A DNA stretch of 64,000 nucleotides from Streptomyces sp. SJL17-4 (GTDB lineage Bacteria; Actinomycetota; Actinomycetes; Streptomycetales; Streptomycetaceae): assembly GCF_036826855.1 (NCBI RefSeq), contig NZ_CP104578.1:2790001-2854000 (forward strand). Reading direction: 5' to 3'. The position numbers were made by a program, and so were the translations under genes. A model generated the notes under the pieces. The model was not told the origin of the DNA. It was given only the letters and a program-made list of their open reading frames with translations, and did no database searches. Numbering within the stretch: the stretch's first letter is position 1; every line of letters starts with the position of its first letter. Positions 35,092 through 42,798 of the stretch are shown here, piece after piece.

Positions 35092-36915
35092 TCAGTTCCC
35101 TCCGGTCGTCGTGGGGGCGGGGCTGACGGGGGCGGTCGGGTGCGGGGGGCCGGCCGCCGTGACGACCTCGACCCCTTCGCGGGCGTCGGCCAGACCGCGG
35201 GCACGGGCGCGGGCTCGGGCGTGCGCGCGGGCGCGGAGCGCGCGCCGCTCCCTGAGGGTGGTGTAGGCCCAGAGGGTGATCGGGGCGAGGGCGATGACCA
35301 GGGCGAGGGACGCCCAGGTGCGCATGGCCGCGTGGGTGTGCCCGAAGTGGACGGAGGCGGCGAGCGAGGCGATGAGGACCGCGGCCCAGTAGAGGTGGAT
35401 ACGGAAGGTCAGGATCCGGTCGGGGCTGGCCGCACCGCCCTTGGGCGTGACGACGAAGCGGCCGCGGGTGCGGAGGATCGCCGAGCCGAGGGACGTGAGG
35501 TAGATGGGGGCGGAGAGCGCGGACATCGCCATGCCGGCGAGGCCGCCGGAGCCCTCGGGTTCGTGGGGTGAGACGTTGTGCCGCCGGTTCCAGAGGTAGA
35601 GGCCGATCTGGAGGGCGACGGCGTCGCTGTAGATCATCAGCCACACCGAGGTGGCGACCTGGGTGCCGGAGGCGCCGAGCCACAGGTAGAGGACGCCGCT
35701 GAGGATGCCGAGGAGCCAGTTGACCGCCGTCATCGGGTAGTAGACGAGCATCAGGGTGTAGTTGAGGAAGCGGCCCGGCGGGGTGCGGAAGGGCGCCTTC
35801 CAGTACTGCTTGACGATCGTCTCGTACGTGCCCCGGGACCAGCGGAGCTGCTGGGTGAAGAAGTCCGTCCAGGAGGCCGGGCCCTCGCCGACCGCGAGGA
35901 CGTCGGGGGTGTAGACGGAGCGCCAGTAGTGGCCGGTGCGCGGGTTCTTCCTGCGGTGCAGTTCGAAGCCGGTGGCCATGTCCTCGGTGATGGAGTCGTA
36001 CAGGCCGCCGATCTGCTTGAGCGCGGAGATCCGGACGACGTTGTTCGTACCGACGAACATGGGGGCGTGGTAGCGGTTCCCGGCGCGCTGGATGAGGGCG
36101 TGGAAGAGGAACTGCTGGGACTCGGCGGCCTTGGTGACGATGTTGGTGTAGTTGCCGTACACCTGCGGTCCGACGACGAAGGCGATGTCGGGGTCGCGGA
36201 AGTAGCCGAGCATCCGCTCCAGGAAGTTGGGGAGCGGGACGTGGTCGGTGTCGACGGAGGCGAAGTAGTCGTACGCGTCGCCGTGCATGGCGAGCCAGGC
36301 GTTGTAATTGCCGTGCTTGGTCTTCGCCTTGTGGACGCCCTTCTTGCGGTTCCACTCGGGGACGCCGGCCCGGGTGAAGTGACGTACGCCCAGCTCGGCG
36401 CAGAGTGCCTTGGCCTCGGGCGAATCGCCCTCGTCGAGGAGCCAGACGTCGAGGAGACCGTCGTGCCGCAGCCGGATGGCGCCCTCCAGGGTGGCGCGGA
36501 CCATGGTGAGCGGTTCCTTGCCCGGGACGTACGTGGTGAGGAAGGCGACCCGGGTGCCCTTCTCGGCGTACACGGGTATCGGGTCACGGGCGACCATGGT
36601 GGCGTGGGCGATCGACGTGACGTTCACCAGCATGAAGAAGCAGATGAGGCCGATCGACACGAGCATCACGGTGTCGAGGTGGACGAGCCAGCGTTCCCCG
36701 CCCTCGCGGACGGTCCAGTGACTGGGCCAGACGAGGTAGGCGAGGAGCAGCGCCGAGAGGATCGGCGCGAGGCTCATCAGGAGGACGGCTCGTATTCGGT
36801 GCGGCTCCTTCGAGAGCAGACTTCGGTACTGCACCTGGTAGGCCGCCGGATCCGGGTCCGTGAGCGGACCGGCGAGTCGGCTGTAGGTGTCGTAGTCGTA
36901 GCCTCCCGGCCGCAC
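35092..36915 (-). CDS. cslA: CslA, cellulose synthase-like glycosyltransferase
   Basis: A 607-aa GT2 membrane synthase. TM helices lie near residues 45-62 and 85-105, with several more after 375. The catalytic core has DEGDS (161-165), VDTDH (221-225), TED (310-312) and QQLRW (355-359), the complete processive set. The C-terminal tail is Arg/Ala-rich then Pro/Thr-rich. It starts with GTG 36913-36915 behind GGAGG. It is the first gene of the cslA-glxA operon and makes the beta-glucan at growing tips (family knowledge). Confidence 0.95.
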   Translation of the reverse strand: MRPGGYDYDTYSRLAGPLTDPDPAAYQVQYRSLLSKEPHRIRAVLLMSLAPILSALLLAYLVWPSHWTVREGGERWLVHLDTVMLVSIGLICFFMLVNVTSIAHATMVARDPIPVYAEKGTRVAFLTTYVPGKEPLTMVRATLEGAIRLRHDGLLDVWLLDEGDSPEAKALCAELGVRHFTRAGVPEWNRKKGVHKAKTKHGNYNAWLAMHGDAYDYFASVDTDHVPLPNFLERMLGYFRDPDIAFVVGPQVYGNYTNIVTKAAESQQFLFHALIQRAGNRYHAPMFVGTNNVVRISALKQIGGLYDSITEDMATGFELHRRKNPRTGHYWRSVYTPDVLAVGEGPASWTDFFTQQLRWSRGTYETIVKQYWKAPFRTPPGRFLNYTLMLVYYPMTAVNWLLGILSGVLYLWLGASGTQVATSVWLMIYSDAVALQIGLYLWNRRHNVSPHEPEGSGGLAGMAMSALSAPIYLTSLGSAILRTRGRFVVTPKGGAASPDRILTFRIHLYWAAVLIASLAASVHFGHTHAAMRTWASLALVIALAPITLWAYTTLRERRALRARAHARARARARGLADAREGVEVVTAAGPPHPTAPVSPAPTTTGGN

Positions 36916-37005
36916 GGTGCCTCCAGCTGTCGTCGAACGTGTCGATACCCCAACAAAACGGGCAAACGATCGGCGTGTCGACTGGAGTAGTCCGAGTGGG
37001 TTGGT

Positions 37006-37713
37006 CTAACGGATACGGCTGCTCTGCCGCCGGAGCGTGTAGGTGACGGCCTTTCGGGCGACCGGGTTCAGCTCCTCCACGGCCGCCATCAGGGCGCCCA
37101 GCTGCTCCAGGGCCGCGAAGGCCGCCTCGGCACCCGCCGGGTCGACGCCCTCGTACAGTTCGAGGCCGACGAAGGAGGCGCCGACCGCGCGGGCGAGCCC
37201 GGCGGGGTCGGTGAACTCGGCGAGCGGGGTCCCCGCGAGCACCCGGACGAGCACCTGCTCGATCTCGGCGATCCACAGGTCGAGCCCGGCGGCCGTGGCG
37301 GGAACGAGCCGGGGGTGCGCCTGCGCGCCGGCGAGCAGCTGCCCGAGGAAGGCGACATGACCGGCCGCCCGCTCCTCCTCGTGCAGCTCGCGCCCGAAGG
37401 CGAGCAGCTCGGTGAGGCTCGTGACCGAGCGCAGCCGCTCTCGGTGACGGGCGACCCGCTGCTCGGCGCCGTACCGGCAGGCCGCGGCGAGCAGCTCGTC
37501 GACGGAACCGAAGTGGTAGAAGACGAGGGCCTGGTTCACGCCCGCGGTGGCCGCGATGGCGCGGGCGGAGGCCTTGGTGATGCCCTGCTCGACGAGGGTC
37601 CGCAGGGCGCCCGCGAGCAGCTTCTCCCGGGTCTCCAGGCTGCGCGCGTCCTGCGCCCGGGCGCCCGCGGCCCCCGGCTCCCCCGCCCTCCGGTCCTTCA
37701 GTTCCCCGCTCAT
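37006..37713 (-). CDS. TetR-family autoregulator
   Basis: A 235-aa regulator. The HTH (about 25-75) reads TREKLLAGALRTLVEQGITK and then ASARAIAATAGVNQALVFYHF. The ligand domain is helical. ATG 37711-37713 overlaps the stop of the DUF4166 gene (ATGA). It is the last gene of a three-gene operon, so it is co-expressed with its probable targets. Two mirror-image dyads upstream of the operon (39178-39242) are its likely operators. Confidence 0.9.
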   Translation of the reverse strand: MSGELKDRRAGEPGAAGARAQDARSLETREKLLAGALRTLVEQGITKASARAIAATAGVNQALVFYHFGSVDELLAAACRYGAEQRVARHRERLRSVTSLTELLAFGRELHEEERAAGHVAFLGQLLAGAQAHPRLVPATAAGLDLWIAEIEQVLVRVLAGTPLAEFTDPAGLARAVGASFVGLELYEGVDPAGAEAAFAALEQLGALMAAVEELNPVARKAVTYTLRRQSSRIR

Positions 37714-38393
37714 GCCCGTACCTCCTCGCGCACCGGGCGCAGCCCCGCGCGCACCCCCCGGGAGCGTACGTCCGCGTACTCGGCGGTGAACGACCCCTCG
37801 TACCCGAACAGCGGACCGAAGTACCGGTTGTCCACCCGGACGTTGATGCGGAAGCGGCCGGTGCGCTCGTCGAAGGACTCGCGCACCTCGGCCCGGCCGC
37901 CGATCAGTTCCGGGACGCGCACGTCCAACGGTCCCTCGCGGAACCGGTGTTCGCCGGAGCGGATGAGGAGCGAGCCGTCCGGCTCGGCGGACATGTGCAG
38001 ATCGCTGGCGAGGTGCTGATGGGTGCCGAGGTAGTCGAGGACGCAGTCGCGCTCGGGGCTGTGGACCATGGTGGCGTCGAACCGCCGGGGCCCGCCGGGC
38101 AGGGCGAAGGTGCGGACGAAGGTGACGGTCTCGCGCCCGTACGCGTCCACGTACGGCACGTTCTCGATGGTGAAGGGCACGTCGCGGCCGGTGCGGGGCA
38201 GCAGGATGTTCCGCAGCCCGCCGACCGCGAGGAACGGCTTCACGAAGGCCCGGCCGTGCCAGATCCGGTCCATGACACCTCGCCCGACGCACAGCTCCCC
38301 GCTCGCGAGCCCGACGGAGAAGCGCCGCTGGAGCTCGGGGTGCAGCCGCTGGAAGGCCGCGTCCCCCATGGCCGTACGGAAGATCGAGGTCAT
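37710..38393 (-). CDS. DUF4166-like protein
   Basis: A 227-aa protein of unknown function. It begins TSIFRTAMGDAAFQRLHPEL and continues through FTIENVPYVDAYGRETVTFV, FDATMVHSPERDCVLDYLG and FRINVRVDNRYFGPLFGYEG, the conserved pattern of the DUF4166 family. There is no signal peptide or TM segment. Both ends overlap neighbours by ATGA, so its translation is tightly coupled to the SRPBCC protein and the TetR regulator. It may bind or modify a lipid-like ligand together with the SRPBCC protein (inference). Confidence 0.78.
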   Translation of the reverse strand: MTSIFRTAMGDAAFQRLHPELQRRFSVGLASGELCVGRGVMDRIWHGRAFVKPFLAVGGLRNILLPRTGRDVPFTIENVPYVDAYGRETVTFVRTFALPGGPRRFDATMVHSPERDCVLDYLGTHQHLASDLHMSAEPDGSLLIRSGEHRFREGPLDVRVPELIGGRAEVRESFDERTGRFRINVRVDNRYFGPLFGYEGSFTAEYADVRSRGVRAGLRPVREEVRA

Positions 38394-39151
38394 GACTGCT
38401 CCAGGACGGGCGCCGGCGGAGCGGGCTCCGAGGCCGGCTCCAGGGTCGCGAGGAGTCGCGGCTCCCGCGTGCGGGCGGGTGGCGTCCGCAGACAGCGCCG
38501 GGCCGCGGGCGTACGCGGAGAGGGCGGTACGAGCATGGCGAGGGCGAGTCCGAGGACGGTGAGCGGCACGGCGCCGAGCGCGACGAGCCCGAGCGGCAGC
38601 GAGGCGACCGTCAGGGGCACGGCCACGAGGAGGACCCGGGCGGCGAGTTCGAGGAGCCAGTGGGCGAGGGCACGCTCGGGGGTGATGCCCCGCTCGCACC
38701 AGAGCCGCAGCCGGTCGAAGGACCAGGCGGTGGCCCAGCCCATCAGGGGCCGGAGGACGAGCCGGTCGGCGAGCCGGCCGAAGCGGCCCCAGCGGGGCCG
38801 GTAGTCGTAGCCGGTGAGGAAGCGGATGCCGTCCGGGGTGGGGATGTAGCGCCAGTAGCCGCTGCCCTCGGCGAGGAGCGAGAGCGGGTGCGGCGAGGAG
38901 AACCGGAGCGCTGAGACCCGGTCGCCGCCGGCCCGGTGGCGCTCCCCCGCGGAGACACCGGTGCCGGCGACGACCAGAAAGGGCAGGACGCGTGTCGCGT
39001 ACCGGAAGTGCTGGGGTTCGCCCTCGGCGCGCGGAAGGTACGCGATCTCCGTGAACCGCAGGTCCCACCGCTGATGGCGGTCGGGTTCCTGCGTGTACTC
39101 CCAGAGCGTCTCCAGGTCCGCGCGGACCTGTGTCTCGATATAGAGGCTCAT
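38390..39151 (-). CDS. SRPBCC-like protein with C-terminal membrane helices
   Basis: A 253-aa protein. Residues 1-165 follow a START/SRPBCC pattern (SLYIETQVRADLETLWEYTQ, EPDRHQRWDLRFTEIAYLPR, YWRYIPTPDGIRFLTGYDYR). Residues 170-220 hold two hydrophobic helices (ALAHWLLELAARVLLVAVPL...). A basic Pro-rich tail follows. ATG 39149-39151 has GGGAG 8 nt upstream. It is the first gene of the operon and lies downstream of two TetR-type operators. It is probably a membrane-associated ligand-binding protein. Confidence 0.78.
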   Translation of the reverse strand: MSLYIETQVRADLETLWEYTQEPDRHQRWDLRFTEIAYLPRAEGEPQHFRYATRVLPFLVVAGTGVSAGERHRAGGDRVSALRFSSPHPLSLLAEGSGYWRYIPTPDGIRFLTGYDYRPRWGRFGRLADRLVLRPLMGWATAWSFDRLRLWCERGITPERALAHWLLELAARVLLVAVPLTVASLPLGLVALGAVPLTVLGLALAMLVPPSPRTPAARRCLRTPPARTREPRLLATLEPASEPAPPAPVLEQS

Positions 39152-39177
39152 GGGGTGTTCTCCCAGCTCGTACGGCA

Positions 39178-39242
39178 TTTTGAGCGACTGCTCAAAACTG
39201 CCTGCGGCTGAAAGGTAGCCGATTTTGAGCAGTCGCTCAAGA
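39178..39242 (-). promoter_or_regulatory. Paired TetR-type operators of the SRPBCC-DUF4166-tetR operon
   Basis: Site 1 (39178-39197) is TTTTGAGC-GACT-GCTCAAAA, a perfect dyad. Site 2 (39223-39242) is TTTTGAGC-AGTC-GCTCAAGA, one mismatch. The centres are 45 bp apart and the spacers are reverse complements of each other. The sites lie 27-91 bp upstream of the first gene. Confidence 0.78.
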
Positions 39243-39258
39243 CTGGCCTGCGGCAAGA

Positions 39259-39296
39259 AGAAGCCCCCGGTCCTGTGCTCAGGACCGGGGGCTTCT
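39259..39296 (-). terminator. Terminator after thiamine-binding protein gene
   Basis: A perfect 17-bp stem (AGAAGCCCCCGGTCCTG and complement) with a TGCT loop, 25 nt past the stop. Confidence 0.85.
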
Positions 39297-39321
39297 CGCG
39301 TACGGAGGAAGGCGGGGGGCC

Positions 39322-39618
39322 TCAGCCCTCCAGGTACCGCTCCACCGTGGCGACCTTGCTGTGCAGACCGTCCGTGACACCGGGACGGATGTCGACCTTC
39401 ATGACCACCGAGACCCGCGGCGCCCGCGCCTCGACGGCGGCGACGGCGCGCTTCACGACGTCCATGACCTGGTCCCAGTCCTCGCCCTCGACGGACGTGA
39501 ACATCGCGTCGGTGCGGTTCGGGAGCCCGGACTCGCGGACGACCCGGACGGCGTCGGCGACGTACTCGCCGACCTCCTCCCCCACGCCCAGCGGGGTCAC
39601 CGAGAACGCGACGATCAT
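39322..39618 (-). CDS. MTH1187/YqgV-family thiamine-binding protein
   Basis: A 98-aa ferredoxin-like-fold protein of the DUF77 family: [20 protein letters not shown] at the N-terminus, then [20 protein letters not shown] and [13 protein letters not shown]. Family members bind thiamine or related ligands (family knowledge). ATG 39618 overlaps the upstream DUF3817 stop (ATGA), so the two are coupled. No TPP riboswitch was recognised nearby. Confidence 0.88.
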   Translation of the reverse strand: MIVAFSVTPLGVGEEVGEYVADAVRVVRESGLPNRTDAMFTSVEGEDWDQVMDVVKRAVAAVEARAPRVSVVMKVDIRPGVTDGLHSKVATVERYLEG

Positions 39619-39968
39619 GCCTTCACCGCGTCATCGGAGGCGGCGGCGCGGGCGCGGGAGGCGATGACCGCGTCCTGGGCCTCACGCTTCAGCTTCCGCT
39701 CCGCGTAGAAGCCGCCCAGCGGCAGCACCGAGAGGACGAAGTAGAGCGCGGCGGTCCCGAAGCTCCACTTGGTGCGGTTCCAGGCGTCCAGCCAGAACAG
39801 GACGTAGAGGATGAACAGCACGCCGTGGATCGCGCCCATGACCGGCACCGCGTTGAAGTCCGTCGTCCGCTTGAGCACCGAGCAGACGAGCAGGAGCAGG
39901 AACGAGACGGCCTCCGGCGCGGAGACGAGCCGAAGCCGGTGGAGGGAGGAAGCGGTCTTGATGTCCAC
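39615..39968 (-). CDS. DUF3817 membrane protein (copy 2)
   Basis: A 117-aa protein with three predicted TM helices ([60 protein letters not shown]). It shares the HGVLFILY core and FYAERK end with the protein at 30984-31316. The GTG at 39966-39968 follows GAAGG. It is co-translated with the thiamine-binding protein gene, a hint of a vitamin or small-ligand membrane role (inference). Confidence 0.84.
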   Translation of the reverse strand: MDIKTASSLHRLRLVSAPEAVSFLLLLVCSVLKRTTDFNAVPVMGAIHGVLFILYVLFWLDAWNRTKWSFGTAALYFVLSVLPLGGFYAERKLKREAQDAVIASRARAAASDDAVKA

Positions 39969-40063
39969 GGAGGGGGTCACCTTCGTTCGATCTTGTGAAC
40001 GGATGCACAAGGGCCCGTCCATTGTGCACGTCGACTTTGCTGTCTCTTTATCCGGGTCCCCAG

Positions 40064-40069
40064 TACCTT
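40064..40069 (+). promoter_or_regulatory. -10 box of leaderless AIM24 operon
   Basis: TACCTT lies 6 nt before GTG 40076 and no Shine-Dalgarno sequence is present. Confidence 0.5.
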
Positions 40070-40075
40070 CCTTGG

Positions 40076-40714
40076 GTGGCAACGTTCCGACTCCAAGGCA
40101 GCAAGGTGCTCGCCGTCTCGATGACAGGCGACGCCGTCAAGGCGAAGAACGGCTCGATGGTCGCCTACGACGGCCAGATGGCGTTCAAGAAGATGAGCGG
40201 TGGCGGTGAGGGCCTGCGCGGCATGGTCACCCGTCGGCTCACGGGTGAGCAGATGGAGGTGATGGAGGTACGCGGCCAGGGGACCTGCTGGTTCGCCGAC
40301 CGGGCCTCCGAGATCAACCTCGTCAGCCTGCACGGCGACAAGCTCTGGGTCGAGGCGAGCAATCTGCTCTGCACCGACGGGGGGCTGCGCACCGGCACCA
40401 CCTTCACGGGCCTGCGCGGCGGGGCCACCGGCAACGGCCTGTTCACGACCACGGTCGAGGGCACCGGCCAGGCCGCGATCATGTCCGACGGCCCGGCGGT
40501 GGTGCTGCGGGTGACCCCGCAGTACCCGCTCCAGGTCGACCCCGGCGCGTACATCGCCCACCAGGGCAACCTCCAGCAGCACTTCCAGTCGGGTGTGACC
40601 TTCCGCACCTTCATGGGCGAGGGCGGCGGCGAGGCCTTCCAGATCCGCTTCGAGGGGGACGGCCTCGTGTACGTCCAGCCGAGCGAGCGGAACACGATCG
40701 GGGGCGACGTCTGA
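40076..40714 (+). CDS. AIM24-family protein (paralog 1 of 3)
   Basis: A 212-aa beta-rich protein of the AIM24/TRAP-like fold. The pattern FRLQGSKVLAVSMTGDAVKA and GSMVAYDGQMAFKK is followed by glycine-rich repeats and GNGLFTTTVEGTGQAAIMSD and a C-terminal GEAFQIRFEGDGLVYVQPS. There is no signal peptide. The start at GTG 40076 is supported by the leaderless promoter; the in-frame ATG upstream precedes the -10. It is the first of three adjacent paralogs. Function in bacteria is unknown. Confidence 0.87.
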   Translation: MATFRLQGSKVLAVSMTGDAVKAKNGSMVAYDGQMAFKKMSGGGEGLRGMVTRRLTGEQMEVMEVRGQGTCWFADRASEINLVSLHGDKLWVEASNLLCTDGGLRTGTTFTGLRGGATGNGLFTTTVEGTGQAAIMSDGPAVVLRVTPQYPLQVDPGAYIAHQGNLQQHFQSGVTFRTFMGEGGGEAFQIRFEGDGLVYVQPSERNTIGGDV

Positions 40715-41364
40715 TGCCGTTCCGTGAGATCAACTCGAAGATGGTCGAGGCGACCGTCATCCCCGGGCAGCGGATATTCAGCCAGCGCGGCGCGATGCTC
40801 GCGTACCGGGGCGACGTCACTTTCACGCCGAACACGGCGGGCGGCCAGGGCGGCGTGATGTCGATGATCGGCCGCCGGGTGGCCGGCGAGGCGACGCCGC
40901 TGATGACCGTCGAGGGCAACGGCACGGTGATGTTCGGGCACGGCGGTCACCACATCCAGGTGATCGGGCTGACCGGCGACACCCTGTATGTGGAGGCCGA
41001 CCGTCTCCTCGCCTTCGACGGCACCCTGGAGCAGGGCACGATGTTCATGGGCTCCCAGGGCGGGGTCATGGGCATGGTCCGCGGCCAGGTGACCGGCCAG
41101 GGACTCTTCACCACCACCCTCAAGGGCCACGGTGCGGTGGCGGTCATGGCGCACGGCGGGGTCATCGAGCTGCCGATCACGCCCGGCCGCCCGGTCCATG
41201 TGGACCCGCAGGCGTACGTGGCCCACCACGGCGACGTGCGGAACAAGCTCTCCACCGCGCTCGGCTGGCGCGACATGGTGGGGCGCGGCTCGGGCGAGGC
41301 GTTCCAGCTGGAGCTGAGCGGCAGTGGTGCGGTCTACGTCCAGGCCTCGGAGGAGAAGCTGTGA
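40714..41364 (+). CDS. AIM24-family protein (paralog 2 of 3)
   Basis: A 216-aa paralog of its neighbours: VIPGQRIFSQRGAMLAYRGD, GVMSMIGRRVAGEATPLMTV, GQGLFTTTLKGHGAVAVMAH and GEAFQLELSGSGAVYVQAS. Start and upstream stop overlap by one base (TGATG), so translation is coupled. The three AIM24 copies have diverged enough to suggest different partners in one complex (inference). Confidence 0.87.
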   Translation: MPFREINSKMVEATVIPGQRIFSQRGAMLAYRGDVTFTPNTAGGQGGVMSMIGRRVAGEATPLMTVEGNGTVMFGHGGHHIQVIGLTGDTLYVEADRLLAFDGTLEQGTMFMGSQGGVMGMVRGQVTGQGLFTTTLKGHGAVAVMAHGGVIELPITPGRPVHVDPQAYVAHHGDVRNKLSTALGWRDMVGRGSGEAFQLELSGSGAVYVQASEEKL

Positions 41365-42146
41365 GCACCCCGGTGATCCACGACCCGACGACCCTGCCGT
41401 CGGACGACAACGTGAACCCGTACACCTTCTGCGTGGAGCTCAAGGGCTCCCAGTGGTTCCTGCAGAAGGGCAAGATGATCGCCTACTACGGGCGGATCGA
41501 GTTCAACGGCATCGGACACGGGCGGCTGGACCGGCTGGTCCGGACGTCGTTCCACTCGCCGCTGCACGCGAGCGACTGGGTGGTGGCCGAGGGCAGCGGG
41601 AAGATGCTGCTGGCGGACCGGGCCTTCGACGTGAACTCGTTCGACCTGGACAACGGCAACCTGACGATCCGTTCCGGGAACCTCCTCGCGTACCAGCCGA
41701 CGCTCGCGCTGAAGCAGTCGATCGTGCCGGGCTTCGTGACGCTGATCGGCACGGGCAAGTTCGTGGCCGCGTCGAACGGCCCGGTGGTCTTCATGGAGCC
41801 GCCGATGCGGGTGGACCCGCAGGCCCTGGTCGGCTGGGCGGACTGCCCCTCCCCGTGCCACCACTACGACCACGGCTACATGACGGGCGTGATGGGCGGT
41901 GTCCGGGCGCTGACGGGCATCGGCGGCACCTCGGGCGAGGAGCACCAGTTCGAGTTCGTGGGCGCGGGCACGGTCCTCCTCCAGTCGACGGAGATCCTGA
42001 TGGCGGACCGCGCGATCGGCGGACCGCCGGCCCAGGCGGGCGTACCGGGCGGCCACGGATCGCCCGGTTCCGGCCAGTCTGTGCAAGGCTCGGTACCGCG
42101 TCTTCCCGGCCAGCTGGGCGACCTCCAGCGTCGCTTCGGGCTGTGA
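41361..42146 (+). CDS. AIM24-family protein (paralog 3 of 3)
   Basis: A 261-aa third copy with an N-terminal extension (STPVIHDPTTLPSDDNVNPY) and a longer C-terminal tail rich in Gly/Gln. The shared core is FLQKGKMIAYYGRIEFNGIG ... YMTGVMGGVRALTGIG ... EEHQFEFVGAGTVLLQSTE. GTG 41361 overlaps the previous stop (GTGA). It is followed after 83 bp by the absC-like gene with its own promoter. Confidence 0.86.
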   Translation: MSTPVIHDPTTLPSDDNVNPYTFCVELKGSQWFLQKGKMIAYYGRIEFNGIGHGRLDRLVRTSFHSPLHASDWVVAEGSGKMLLADRAFDVNSFDLDNGNLTIRSGNLLAYQPTLALKQSIVPGFVTLIGTGKFVAASNGPVVFMEPPMRVDPQALVGWADCPSPCHHYDHGYMTGVMGGVRALTGIGGTSGEEHQFEFVGAGTVLLQSTEILMADRAIGGPPAQAGVPGGHGSPGSGQSVQGSVPRLPGQLGDLQRRFGL

Positions 42147-42198
42147 GCGGTAGTCTGCGGAGTGTGACGTCATCGAACGCACGCTCCCAGACTTCGTC

Positions 42199-42223
42199 AA
42201 GTATTCAACTTCTTAGGTAGAAT
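42199..42223 (+). promoter_or_regulatory. absC promoter with candidate autoregulatory dyad
   Basis: AAGT-ATTCA-ACTT (42199-42211) lies just upstream of a TAGAAT -10 box (42218-42223). That box is 6 nt from ATG 42230, so the mRNA is probably leaderless. MarR proteins commonly repress themselves from such dyads. Confidence 0.55.
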
Positions 42224-42229
42224 CCATAT

Positions 42230-42706
42230 ATGGAGACCGAGACCGCCACTCCGTGGCTGACCGACGCCGAGCAGTGTGCGTGGCGCACATTCCTGGACGT
42301 CCAGAGGATGCTGACGTACCAGCTGGAGCGGGACCTCCAGCCCTTCGGACTGACGATGAACGACTACGAGATCCTCGTGAACCTCTCTGAGTCGGCGGAA
42401 CGGCGGCTGCGCATGAGCGATCTGGCCGCGGCCACGCTCCAGTCGAAGAGCCGGCTCTCGCACCAGATCACCCGGATGGAGAACGCCGGACTCGTCCGGC
42501 GCGAGAACTGCGAGTCCGACCGGCGCGGGCTGTACGCGGTGCTGACCGACGCGGGCATGGACACCATGCACAAGGTCGCCCCGCACCACGTCGAGTCCGT
42601 GCGCAAGCACTTCATCGACCAGATCGGCTCGGACGCGCTCGGCGACCTGCGCGAGTCCCTGACACCGGTCGCGGACCAGCTGCGGGGTCGGCGCGGGAAG
42701 CCTTGA
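42230..42706 (+). CDS. absC: AbsC-like MarR-family regulator
   Basis: A 158-aa winged-helix regulator. Its core reads FGLTMNDYEILVNLSESAER, RLRMSDLAAATLQSKSRLSH, QITRMENAGLVRRENCESDR and RGLYAVLTDAG. The position between the AIM24 genes and a two-component system and the size match SCO5405/AbsC, a zinc-responsive pleiotropic regulator of antibiotic and zinc genes in S. coelicolor (from memory). His and Cys residues (MHKVAPHHVESVRKH) near the C-terminus could bind zinc. Confidence 0.87.
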   Translation: METETATPWLTDAEQCAWRTFLDVQRMLTYQLERDLQPFGLTMNDYEILVNLSESAERRLRMSDLAAATLQSKSRLSHQITRMENAGLVRRENCESDRRGLYAVLTDAGMDTMHKVAPHHVESVRKHFIDQIGSDALGDLRESLTPVADQLRGRRGKP

Positions 42707-42743
42707 CGGTCCGACCGGGCCCGTGACGGTCCGACCCGGGCCC

Positions 42744-42767
42744 GTGACGGCCCAGCCGGGCCGTCAC
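42744..42767. terminator. Terminator between absC and sensor kinase gene
   Basis: GTGACGGCCC-AGCC-GGGCCGTCAC is a perfect 10-bp stem. It is preceded by two degenerate TGACGGTCCGACC direct repeats (from 42704). Confidence 0.75.
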
Positions 42768-42798
42768 GGGGGCCTGGCCGGGCCCCTGCCGTCCCGCC

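Noticed and set aside
33068..36355. Long overlapping minus frame across glxA-cslA
   Set aside because: It is a shifted frame of the real genes, rich in Arg/Pro/His, with no motifs.
39615..39968. TPP riboswitch for the thiamine-binding protein gene
   Set aside because: The gene overlaps its upstream neighbour and no conserved CTGAGA-type element was recognised in the leader.
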